Positions 18,776 through 28,853 of a stretch of DNA of 50,000 nucleotides are shown here, in pieces. The stretch comes from Leishmania mexicana MHOM/GT/2001/U1103. Lineage: Eukaryota; Euglenozoa; Kinetoplastea; Trypanosomatida; Trypanosomatidae. The notes beneath the pieces are model-generated. The model was not told where the DNA came from. It searched no databases and saw only the letters and a list, made by a program, of their open reading frames with translations. The position numbers and the translations under genes were made by a program. Positions within the stretch are counted from its first letter, which is position 1. Every line of letters begins with the position of its first letter. The stretch spans positions 305,952 to 355,951 of the forward strand of contig NC_018332.1 of assembly GCF_000234665.1 (NCBI RefSeq), in the 5' to 3' direction.

Positions 18776-21659
18776 GGCGTGGCTGGCGGTTTGTGCTTGG
18801 GGGGAGGGAGAGATGGTGGAGCGCGCAAACGGAGAAAAGGTGCAAAGGTAGGTGTATCGATGTGCGTGCGCAGCGCGAGGCACACAAAGCACCTCTTTTT
18901 CTTTTGCTGTTTCGCTGACTGTTGTCCGTTTCTCGCACATCCACGCTCACTCCAATTCGATGGATCCCTTGGGCGTTCTCGGAGATGTTATACACGCACT
19001 GGTGGACATACACCCACGCGCACAAGCAGACAGGCGCATCGTCGCCGACAAGTCCGCTGGCATTCTCTCCACCCCACCCCTATGCACCACCGATGTACAC
19101 AACGGGTTCACTGCATGCACGGCGACACACACACACACACGCTCGCATAAGATATGTAAACACTCAAGCCATCAGATCTGAAGGAGATGCGCATAAAAGA
19201 AAAGTGAAGAGAGGCATCTCAGTCTCTCTATTGTTTGTTATTTTCCTTGCCCGCGTGTGCAGAGTGTGTTGATGGTGGGTACGGAGCAGCGAGGAGATAG
19301 ACCTCGTTGAGGTGGAAAGTTCGTGTGTGTGTGTGGGGGGTGGTCGAGTGAGCGGGGGGGGACGTATTTCACTTGGATCTGATGTGCTCCTTACCGCCGG
19401 TTTACGTCTGTTAGTTTCGATTCCATGTAACGCTTTGGAAATCTCTTTTTTTGGTTTTGACTCTGCTTGTCTTCTCCCTCTTCCCCTCGCCTTCTCCCTC
19501 TCCGCTCCCCACACTCCCACCCTCCTCCACGAAACTCATACTTGCGCGCGTTCACCTCTCTCTGTCTCTCTCCGTGCCTGTGTCTGTGTGTGTGTGCGCG
19601 CGTATGCGTCTGTGCTCTTCTGCTTCTCGTCCATGGACGCTGTCTCTCTATCTTTTCCTCCGTTGTGTGTTTCATGTTTGGCCTCTTACTGAGTGTACAC
19701 GCTCTCTCTGGCTCTCGTCCTCCTGTCGTTTTATGTATGTGTGCGTGTATGTCGATGTGTATGTGCGACCAAATTGACTTGGGTTTCACCTTCAGCCTCG
19801 GTGTCTCCCGCCTCCTCTTCTTCGGATTTTATCTCTCTGTAATCGCCATTTTCACGGTGGTGGGGGATACGCGGCTGTGGTTGTGTATACCGCTACTGTT
19901 GTGGGACAAGTCCCCCCCCCACTCTCTCTGTGTGCAACATGTACTACTACTCTTTTGCGTCGCTCTATCCCTTTTTTTCTTGTAGGTTATTAAGTGGTTG
20001 ATGTGGTCTTCTCCGCCCCCCTCCCCCGCCCTGTGCGCGAGCTCTGCACTGGTCTCTCTCTTTGTGTGTCTTGTGCTCTTATGAGCGACTGTGCTCGGAG
20101 GAAGGGGGAGACGTGTCGATGGGTCACCGTCGGTACCCGTCTTATTGATCTGGGAGGGAGGGCAAAGGTAATGAGAGGGGCGATATGAACCTCCCATCTC
20201 TCGGCTTGTCGTCGGCGTCGTCCTCCACTTCCGTGGCCGTCATCCTTCTGCCACCCTCCCGGGGCTCCTCGCCTCTCTGGTTGTTCACCGCCTCCTCATC
20301 GCTTTTCTTTTTCAACGCTGTCGCACTTGTTGCGTGTAACTTCAGTGTTGTCCTCGCGTTTCCCATAGAGGCGATACGTGAAGGTAAGAGAGCAGCACAC
20401 ACCCCTCCCCCTCTCCCATGCGTGTGCTGTGCGCAGCGCAAGAGGGACGGCGAACGAAGAAAAAAAGCCGCTGATAGGGAAGATGGATGATGGTGGTGGT
20501 TCTATGTAGTGTTTTGCTGTCTTGCTACAGCTGCTCACTTCCATGGTGCCGCTCCTCCTCATATTCCTGCTCATCATCTCTCCCTTTTCCTTTTCTTTTA
20601 ATGTCCCGTGAGTCGTGCGTTACTGCTGTTGCCGGCTGAGGCGTAATGATGTCTGCGCGTGTCTTCGTCCCCCTCCTCCTCACTCTTCTCTTCCCCTGTC
20701 GTGTGCGGTGCTCTCTGGAGGCCTCTGTCGGAGTCGCGGCCTCGCCCCCTCCTCATCCTCCCCCCTCCCCTCTTTTTTTCTTAAGGCGAAATTTTCTCCT
20801 GTACTGCCTTGTTTCTTGGTTCTTCCCCGCCATCCGGACTTCCCTCATGTACATGGTTTATTCTACTCTATCCCTCTCGTTTTGCCTCCTCGTGCTACAC
20901 GAATGGACGTCTCTCTCCGCTTCACGATGTCCGAACACGCACGCTTCAACGCATACACATTTTTAGAAGGCAAACAAAACGAAACGAAAAAAAAGAAAAC
21001 AGGGCAAAATGTGTCTGAGGCGTGCGCGCACATGGGAAGATGCCCCAGCAGCAGCACGCGCTCGATAAAGTCCCTGTCGTGCGCGTGTGTGTGTGTGCTG
21101 CTCTTCATTCAGACACGCACCCGAGTACCTACATCCGTTACTCGGGTGCTCGCGTTGCAGCTCCAGGGTTGCACGCTTTTCGGCTTCTTTTTGGTTTGAA
21201 TTTTCGTCCCCCCTCCTCCACCACCTCCCTCCCTCCCACTGTGCCTTTACCTGCTCCCCACCAGACGGACCGATGAAGGTGCCGCGCCACCCTCGCCCCA
21301 TGTTTCTCTCTTCTCGTCCCTCGTGTCTCACCTCGTCTCTCCCCCCTTCTCTCGCTCATTCGTCTGTGCTGCTGGTAGTGGCTTTTTTATTTTTCGACCA
21401 CCCCCAATACGGGGGACAACAGAAGTGGAGAAAAAACCGTTGCTTCATACTTTGGGGTTGCTCATGCAGGACCTGCGTACTTCTATCACAGCAAGATGCA
21501 AAGTTTGCTTGTGCCTGCGTCTATGTTGCCCTTGTGTCGCACTCACTGCCTCTCTCACACACATTTCACGTATGCGTGCGTGCTGTGATGACCCTGTCAC
21601 CTTGACACGCGACTCACAACACCGAGCTCAGTGAAGGAAAACGATGCTTTTCTTTTCAA
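18776..21659 (+). other. Long intercistronic region
   Basis: 2.9 kb with no supported gene. It alternates G-rich patches (near 18795-18815 and 19323-19365), CA runs (about 19123-19140), GT-rich runs (19585-19600) and long C/T-rich stretches. All longer open frames are compositionally skewed (Ser/Pro/Leu/Cys-rich) and lack recognisable motifs. The 3' end precedes a gene relic, so some signals here may no longer be used. Confidence 0.4.
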
Positions 21660-22236
21660 ATGGCCCCTCCCGGCACGATGGATGCCGCTGCGGGCTTCCG
21701 CGACAAGAATAATCCGCCTAATTTTACGGATGACCGCAAGCATGCACTGAACATCGCCGTTGACCATGGCAATGCACCCAGCGACAAGAGCGTCGATTGG
21801 CGACTACTGGCTCTCCGAGGCCCTCTTCAAGTGCAAGAAGGTTCTCTGGGATGACTGGCTCGCCAGTAGTCACAGTGACGTTTTTCTTTTTGTGTGTATG
21901 GGGGGTTGCAAGGACTCCATAAATTTCGTAAAGTGCATGGCTTGCTCGTGAAAGCGCTGGGCATGGATGGTGCGGGAAAGATTACGCCGAGAGACTCCCG
22001 GCTCATGTAAGACAGCTGGGCTTACCCCTGCTCTTACCCGAAAGCATAGCATGCCCAACAAGTGGCTACCATTTATCGGACAATGCAGTTGCCGTTTCGT
22101 GGTGGGTCTCGGCGCAGGGGCCCTGGTGCGCAATGCTTACAAGCACAAGTGCTGGATTACCGGCACCAGTTTCACCATCTACATGGGTGTGCGGTATCTG
22201 GTGCAGCAGAACTTTTTTAATCAGAAAGTTGAGTGA
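21660..22236 (+). pseudogene. Frameshifted relic of a small protein-coding gene
   Basis: Coding-like segments follow one another in different frames: an ATG-led segment with GFRDKNNPPNFTDDRKHAL (frame of 21660, to about 21790); GDYWLSEALFKCKKVLWDDW (+1, about 21796-21900); KVHGLLVKALGMDGAGKITP (back in the first frame, to TAA at 22008-22010); RQLGLPLLLPES (third frame); and a hydrophobic C-terminal part including PFIGQCSCRFVVGLGAGAL (frame ending TGA at 22234-22236). At least four frame changes are needed across 577 bases. The pieces would add to a protein of about 190 residues with a hydrophobic C-terminal region. I do not recognise the family. Sequencing error is possible, but every neighbouring gene is clean, so real decay is more likely. 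Confidence 0.6.
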
Positions 22237-24105
22237 GGACACCTTCCGCGATGCAGCGTGTCAGTTGGCGGACGTGAGCAGGACCGGATGAGGTCGACAA
22301 GGAGGGCGTCAGCGCCCTCGTGTAAAAAAAAAGAAAGAGATGCATGCGCTTCATCGAGACGAAGCTGTGCCCCGGAGGACTAGCGCCGGGGAAGACGGGG
22401 GGGGGACTGCCGGCTCGACCTCATTTGCGCTGGGCTTCGCGCGCGGCATTTGTGTGACTGAGGGTACTGCATCCGTAGCCGCCCGACCTTCCGTTGCTGT
22501 GCTAGTTGGGCGGGCGGTCACCTCTTTGTCTTCACAGTTCCCCCCCCCATCTCTTATCGTTTTATTGGTGCGTTTCCCCTTTTTTCGTGTTGTTTTTCCC
22601 CACTCCGCATCCCTCGTGCCTCATCAGCGAAGACGCTGACTTGTTGTTGTGGTGTTCCATTTCGTTGCTGTTGCCCGCGGACACCTGCCGGCACCCCGGC
22701 AGGGCCTCTCCCTCTCCCCACGGGCTTCCCGCTCACGTGCCCACATGTAAGGGCGCGGGGGAAAGGGGAGGGGGAATGGCGAAGTCGGTGACTGGGGTAG
22801 CTACGGGGCCCGTCAGCGCGATGAGTCTTACTAGGCGCGCCGCCTAGCTCGCAGATCAGCGGAGGACCTGCGTGACCAAGGCATCTAAAGAACTCACACG
22901 ATGAGGTAAGCGTCAATGCAGCGGCGGCACCTGAAGCTTTCGGTCCTGCCTTCGATCTTTGCTTGCCCCTGTGTGTGTGTTTTGTTTGTTTTTCACGGCG
23001 CACCTCACTCGGCCCCCTCCCCACCAGCTCCTTTCGTCTTTGGTCTCGTTCGTCGCACCCTCTGCTCCGCTGTCAAGCAACTCCAATGTCATGCGGTGCC
23101 GTGTGATGGGAGTTGGAGGACAGCGCACCCCACAGCGTCCCCATTCGGTTTGTGTCAAAGATGTAAAGCCATGCAGGACAGGAGAGTGGGCGTTACCTGC
23201 TTCTCACTCGTTAGGGGCGCCGCTTTTCGCCGCGGTATTGTTCCCGTCCTTTGCCGTTGTTCAACTTTGTTCTTCGTTACACTTCCTCCACCCCCCTTCC
23301 CCCGCCTGCGGAACGGCGACGTGGACGCAGTGTACCCCCCTTGCCAAGGACTACCGGATATTTTCTCGGCCGCGCGCTCCTCTACCCATATCAAATCTAC
23401 CGCCTCTGATGTAGTCTAATAACCCCCCTGCCCCCTCGATTCGTTTTTTATTATTTCCTACGCGCTCTGTCCTTTGCTTGCTTGCTTTAGTATTTTTCTT
23501 TTCCTTTGGCTGCTTCTCTGTGCTTCCGCCTCGCTAATCCGCTCGCTCAAGTGTGCCTGTGTGTCTGTGGCTGTGAATGCGTGATGGCGTGTGCACGTGC
23601 ACGTGTATTGGGAACGTGAGAGGGGTGGTCCAATGCAACTCACGCGACGGTCGCGATTCGCTGCAGCGGCAAGGACAGCCGCATGCGTACGCTCATCCCC
23701 CCCCCCCCCCACTGAAGGACGGTAAGGCAAACGGACAGACAGACAACACCGCAGCAGCGGAACCTTGGACGGTGAAACGAGAGATACCGTCGCTTGAAAA
23801 GAGTGGCGGGTGCTGCCGGCGACGGCTCTGCCTCTTCTCAGACAGGCGGGAGGGGTGGGGAGAAGAGGTGCTTCCCTGATACCGTCGGCGCTACATTCAC
23901 GTGTCACTCCACCCCGCTCCTCGTGCGCTCGTGTGTTATGCACGCATGCCGTTAACTAGGACTGCGCTTCCACAACTGGCGAGTGCCCTTCACATCTCTC
24001 TCTTTCCTTACATGTTTTTCCTCACACTCTCGCGGCCCGCAACACTGCACTTAGCCAGAGAGGGGAAACAACAACAACAAAGCAAAGGGCGCAACAGCCA
24101 GGGTC
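22237..24105 (+). other. Intercistronic region
   Basis: 1.9 kb with no supported gene. It contains G-rich patches (22397-22406 and 22754-22775), a run of 14 cytosines at 23697-23710 and a C/T-rich approach at 23990-24050 ending in AG at 24053-24054. That AG is a plausible spliced-leader acceptor giving a 5'UTR of about 51 bases for the next gene. Confidence 0.45.
23697..23710 (+). repeat. Homopolymer of 14 cytosines
   Basis: Fourteen consecutive C in the spacer between the gene relic and the bS16m-like gene; length is prone to sequencing error. Confidence 0.85.
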
Positions 24106-24675
24106 ATGTTTTCGGCAAGCACAGTGCTGTGCGCGCGCGCCCTGGTGGATCGCAAGTCCCCCCAGCTCTGGGGTGCACCTGGTGCGCCGATCATTCGCAT
24201 GCGCGGCCACCACGTGACGTGGAAGTTCCAGTCGTATGACATGTTTGTCGAGCACACGCACCGGCGCCGCAACTCCGACATCCGTCTTCTGCACTACCTC
24301 GGCAAGCACTGCCCTCACCCACAAAAGTCACTTTGGTCGCCCGACACACCGGTGACGCAGGACCGCCACTTGTTTATGCTAACCACGATCGACGTGGACG
24401 CCTTCAAGTATTGGTTTGGTGTCAAGCGATGCCGTCTCTCCGTGGGCCCGTGGAACATTCTCGCGAAGTCGGGGCTGCTCCCGCCGTCGTACAAGCAGAA
24501 CTCGAAGATCATGCCGAAGCCGATCTTTGACAAAGAGCAGCTGATGAGGTACTACCTGGCCAACCGCAAAGACCAGCGGCAGATGGAGCGGGAGGACTAC
24601 CTGAACTACAAAAATAGTATGGTGAAGTCGCCAGAGGAGCGCGCGGCGGAGCGGCCTGTGGCGCCCTTTTTGTAA
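24106..24675 (+). CDS. Mitochondrial small-subunit ribosomal protein bS16m-like
   Basis: 189 residues from an ATG about 50 bases after a good acceptor. The central part resembles bacterial ribosomal protein S16: THRRRNSDIRLLHYLGKHCPHP (residues 51-72) matches the S16 region reading roughly RN-x-R-x-I-E-x-x-G-x-x-(N/P)P, and TIDVDAFKYWFGVKRCRLSV (94-113) matches the later Leu-Asp-x-x-x-x-x-W-x-x-x-GA-x-x-(S/T) helix region. S16 helps early 30S assembly. The protein is about twice the bacterial length, with an N-terminal extension (MFSASTVLCARALV) that could be a mitochondrial presequence and a charged C-terminal tail. Such extensions are typical of trypanosomatid mitoribosomal proteins. The assignment rests on pattern matching by eye. 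Confidence 0.7.
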   Translation: MFSASTVLCARALVDRKSPQLWGAPGAPIIRMRGHHVTWKFQSYDMFVEHTHRRRNSDIRLLHYLGKHCPHPQKSLWSPDTPVTQDRHLFMLTTIDVDAFKYWFGVKRCRLSVGPWNILAKSGLLPPSYKQNSKIMPKPIFDKEQLMRYYLANRKDQRQMEREDYLNYKNSMVKSPEERAAERPVAPFL

Positions 24676-25859
24676 TGTCTGTCTTGACACCCCGAAACGT
24701 GACGGCAGCAGCGAGGTACGATGCATAGAAGTTCACAGGGAGCCCAGCGGTGCTGCAGCCTCGCGTTGACAGTCGCGTCTCGCATGCAGTGCGTGTGTGC
24801 TTGTGTGTTTCTCGTTCTTTCCCTGTGCCCTCCTCCTGTGGTGCCTCGCTCTGGTCCGCTTCTCTCTCCACCCCGCATCGCACATATGCGGTGTATGTGT
24901 GCTGCTGCTGCGGACACGGATGGGTGGTGATGCGTCTCCATCTGGCGTTTGTGCGCTTGTAAGTGGGCATGCGTCACTGATGATGACCGGGTTTGTGGCG
25001 ACTGTTCCACACACCAAAATATCCCCCCCCACACACACAGATACACAGACGGCGAGATATATCAGCAGCAGGAACAAGACGAATTGAACCCGAAAAAAAA
25101 AACACAAGCGATGCAGAGCTGCATCCAGTGCGCCCATCGTGGAAAATGTCTCCCTGTGCAGCCGCCCTTGCCTGATACTGAGGCCGGCAGCATTTACGTC
25201 ATGTATGTGAGCACGAGGGGCGAAGGAAGAGGAGCTGAAACGCCTGCGCGTCTCCCATGCATCTAAGGCACGGCAGCTGCTTGACTGATTACAGCCCTGC
25301 ACGCCTACCTCAGTGTGAAGTGCGTTTCCACACATCATGATCGCGCCGTGTTTTACATGTCCCACTGGCTCTTCAGGCAATGAAGCGACTCGGCATTCAG
25401 CTCTCTCCCCCCACTTCACCTCTCCCCCTCTCTTACGTGCATCTCTGCGTGTACATGCGTCGTTATTTACGCGCGTGTGCATGTACGTGTGCGTGTGAGC
25501 ACCGCTGTGGTGCCCCCGCCTTTATCTGCATGGCGTCTTTTATATTTTACCTCTGCAAGTCTCCCTCCTGCTGAGGTGGTAGCCTTGATTGTCCGTGTAT
25601 TGCTGCTGTCGCTGTTATTGCTGCACTGGCACAGCCCATTGCAATCGCTCTCAGGCTCCCTTCTGTGTATTTGTTTTTCGGTTGGAGTTCCCTAAAAAAA
25701 ACGGAGACACGAACGAATTCCGTGCCGTTGTGCTGACTCGCCGCGCCTCCGTCCCTCTCTCTCTCGCTCGCTCGCTTACACGAGAGGTACTAGCGCCTCT
25801 CCGCCCTCTCCCCACTCACGACGACACCCGTGGACGCAACAGCGGCACGAGTTAAAAAG
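24676..25859 (+). other. Intercistronic region
   Basis: 1.2 kb with no supported gene. CT/CG-rich sequence at 25750-25782 (repeated CTCGCTCG-like units) is followed by AGs at 25784, 25786 and 25793, giving a likely 5'UTR of 65-75 bases for the next gene. Confidence 0.45.
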
Positions 25860-27095
25860 ATGGAGTCGCCAATCAACCCAGCCGTGTGGAAGGTGCTCTT
25901 CAACGCTGCTCTAGGCACCCTCTCGGTCGCCACCCTCTACTCCGTCTACCACCAGAGGTACGACATGGAGTCGGCGCAGCGGACGGCGTTCTTGGAGCTG
26001 CGCAAGGCGGACTCCGAGGAGGCCCGTGTGGCGAAGCTGACGGAGCTGCAGGCGGTGTGCAAGCCGGAGGCGGTCCGCCGCCAGCCCTCTGCTCGCATGA
26101 GCGCGCTCAAGTACGGTGCCCCGATTGTGCAGATGGCGAAGCTGCAGAAGGATGGCACGAATGTGGAGAGTGTTCGGACGGCTATCAAGGTCATCCTGTA
26201 CATCTACGGCCCCGACGCCGAGGGTCGACAGAAGCTGAACAGCCTCGATGGCTACAAGGTCCTGCTAACGACTCTAAGCGAGGCGCAGCGGCAGGGAGAG
26301 GCGGACTTGATGGAGGATGTGGCCCAGGCGCTGGATGCGTTGACAGAGGTGGACGACTCCGAGGTTGTCCTCGACACGGATGTGCCTAAGGGTAGCGAAG
26401 GCGCCGCCACACTGGCCCGTTTGCCGGCCACCGTGAAAATGCTGCGCATCCTCGACCCGGAAGGCTCCGTCGCGTTCCTCGCATCTCTCACGGGCATCTT
26501 TGCCAACATCTGCACTCTCGCGGAGGGCGCGGTCAACATCGGAAGCGGGGTAGATGGGCACAGTGGCATGTCCTTCTTCTTGCGGCTGTTGGACCACACC
26601 CACCGCCGCGTCGTAGCGAACGCCGTCACGGTCGTGCGCTTCCTCGCTCGCGCGCAGGTCTGCCAGGAGGAGCTAATCGAGGAGGAGAACTTGACGCGCC
26701 TGGCCGACAACCTGCATGTGACCGGCGAACCGGTGGTCGTGAACTCTATCCTGACGGTCATCCTGGTGATGGCCGGCAGCAAGAAGTACAGCGAGGCCTT
26801 CTTCTCCGGGATCGCCTCCAGCACCATTCCCAGCACCCTCTTCGAGTTGTGGATACGATCCCCTGAGAAATCGCTGCGCAGTCGTGCGGAGGTGCTCTCG
26901 CGGTTGCTGCTGCGCATCCCGCAGACAGCCCCCATCGTGGCTGCTCTCTTCGAGCGCTTCCGCCCACAGCTGGAGGAGCGCCGCCGGCGTGATGAGGAGG
27001 AGTACAAGCAGCAGATGCAGCAGATGCAGCAGAACCAGATGATGCAGCGGATGATGATGGAGCAGATGGGCATTGACCCCTCCATGATGGGCTAG
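25860..27095 (+). CDS. N-terminally anchored ARM-repeat-like protein, ATOM46 candidate
   Basis: 411 residues (about 45 kDa) from the first in-frame ATG. An N-terminal hydrophobic segment (residues 9-31, VWKVLFNAALGTLSVATLYS) flanked by few charges looks like a signal anchor. It is followed by an all-helical region with armadillo-like helices: VRTAIKVILYIYGPDAEGRQ, VVANAVTVVRFLARAQVCQE and VVVNSILTVILVMAGSKKYS are each spaced about 40-50 residues apart. The C-terminus is Gln/Met-rich (QQMQQMQQNQMMQRMMMEQM). Trypanosomatids have an outer-mitochondrial-membrane import receptor, ATOM46, described as an N-terminal TM anchor plus an ARM domain facing the cytosol; size and architecture here fit it. 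Other ARM-domain membrane proteins remain possible. Confidence 0.6.
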   Translation: MESPINPAVWKVLFNAALGTLSVATLYSVYHQRYDMESAQRTAFLELRKADSEEARVAKLTELQAVCKPEAVRRQPSARMSALKYGAPIVQMAKLQKDGTNVESVRTAIKVILYIYGPDAEGRQKLNSLDGYKVLLTTLSEAQRQGEADLMEDVAQALDALTEVDDSEVVLDTDVPKGSEGAATLARLPATVKMLRILDPEGSVAFLASLTGIFANICTLAEGAVNIGSGVDGHSGMSFFLRLLDHTHRRVVANAVTVVRFLARAQVCQEELIEEENLTRLADNLHVTGEPVVVNSILTVILVMAGSKKYSEAFFSGIASSTIPSTLFELWIRSPEKSLRSRAEVLSRLLLRIPQTAPIVAALFERFRPQLEERRRRDEEEYKQQMQQMQQNQMMQRMMMEQMGIDPSMMG

Positions 27096-27472
27096 ACGCG
27101 GCAAAACGTCGAGGGAGGGGGACACTCACCAGGTGTGCCAGCAAGCCGCTCCAAGCGAATGAAAATACCACGATGCTGTCGCGCGCATTCAAAGACCGAC
27201 GCAAAGCGTCTATGGTGAGAGCCGGCACGTCGCCGTGCACGTTCACGGCTGTGATGTGTAATTCGTCCACACCGTATGCTCATCACTGTCTCTGACCCTC
27301 ATCATTTGCCCGTGCAAGTCTTCTCTTTCCATCAGGCAGTGCTCCTTCATCGCGACTTTTCATTTTTCTTTTTTTGTGTGCGGGGCGGCGGCTTGTGTGT
27401 GCGTGAGCCGAAACGGCGTCTTTGCTCGAGAGTGGTGCAGCGGATCACCAACTTGCGCTCGTTTCGCAGGCC

Positions 27473-27505
<33 letters not shown>

Positions 27506-28853
27506 CGCACGTCTTTGAGTGCCGTTCTCTTGCCTGCCCGTTGGATCGTACGGGTGGGGTGTACCATGTGCGTCGTGGTTCGTTGTTTAAGATCCGACTT
27601 ATAAAACAAACGTGGAGGGCGGCATACACTCAGACAATCCCGCGCAAGTCAGAGGTGAAACGAGCGAGCTGGAGACGGTCTTGGGAGGAGCGGCGTGCTC
27701 GTGCGGAAAGGACGAGAGGCTTCGCTGTCGGCTCGTGGAGGTGAACAGCCGAGTGAGGAAATGGGGCAATCGAATCGAGGAAAAGCTAGAGAAGCGCACC
27801 CAATGCCGTCATGTGGCGTACCTGGATGCGTGTCGTGCGGGACGGTGCGACACGGCGTGCCTTCTCCCTTTTGAATTCTCGACGGTTTTTCCTTTTCGTC
27901 TGCCGTTCTCACTCCCCTCGGCCTTCTGTCGAGCTCGGAGGACACGGCTGACAGCGATGTTAGCGCCGCTTTCAGTCTCCCTACCTTGTCCTCTTCATGT
28001 GCGTATCTCTGCCTGTGTGTGTGTGTGTGCCTCGCGCGTTCTACGCGGTCTACGATAAGCTCTCCTCCGTGTGTTTCACAGGCGTCTTTCTATCTCTTGT
28101 TGTCCAGACAGCAACAAGCGGTAAGACGAAATACTAAAAGGCGAACCAAACAAAATACAAAGGGAACCACAGCGAGCGGAGGAAGCCGACATGATGAGGT
28201 GCAGGGCTGAAGCACCCAACAAAGCGCATGAGGCACGCCAGCTGTGTTTGCTGGCGTGGTGCTTGTGTATCTGACCGGGATCTGCACTCGGGCGTGAGTT
28301 GGTCTCTGTGGAACTCCCATCAACGCCCCCACGTCTCACTTCACATGCGCCTCTTCCAGAATGTTTCGTCGCTCGCACACGGGAAAACAAGGAAAAGGCG
28401 GCCGCGAGACTTTGATCGACGTGCGCTGAGGTTCTTTCCTTCTCACCCCGTCTTCAGCTCGCCGTACTCTTTATACTCCCCCTCTTTGCCCGTGCGGATG
28501 GCCAGCGTGGGAGTGTACGTGTGTCTTCGCCCCTCTGGCCGTTATTCATGGAGCTGGCCTCTTCACGTCTCTCCACCCTTGCCCTCCCCCTTCTCTCTCC
28601 CCTCTCCTTGCCTTGCCTCTACGCCCATCATTCCTGTTTGACCCCGCCATTTCGTTTCGCCCCTCCCCACCCCACCCCTCCCCTTTGCCGGCCACGCTGT
28701 TTCACACGCCAAGAAACGCGTCGTTATCGACCGACGTGCACGCACACGGGGCCATCCGCTGCGTTTTGCTACTCGTTAGTGTGTGCGCTTGTGCTACACC
28801 GCACCGGGAGCGCGGCTTCAGACTTCATAGGCAGAACGAAGAAGCACCGGCGA
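27096..28853 (+). other. Intercistronic region
   Basis: 1.8 kb with no supported gene. A CT-then-GT microsatellite is at about 27476-27503 and a GT run at about 28014-28029. A purine-rich patch at 27640-27830 stands out from the pyrimidine-rich surroundings but has no convincing ATG-started coding frame. AGs at 28820-28821 and 28829-28830 are good acceptor candidates for the next gene, with no ATG between them and its start. Confidence 0.45.

Noticed and set aside
20615..21199. 194-codon open frame in the spacer before the gene relic.
   Set aside because: Ser/Pro/Leu/Cys-rich translation of pyrimidine-rich sequence, no motif.
27612..28058. 148-codon open frame beginning with GTG in a purine-rich patch.
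   Set aside because: No ATG start in the coding-like part, and the C-terminal half is translation of a pyrimidine tract; no recognisable domain.
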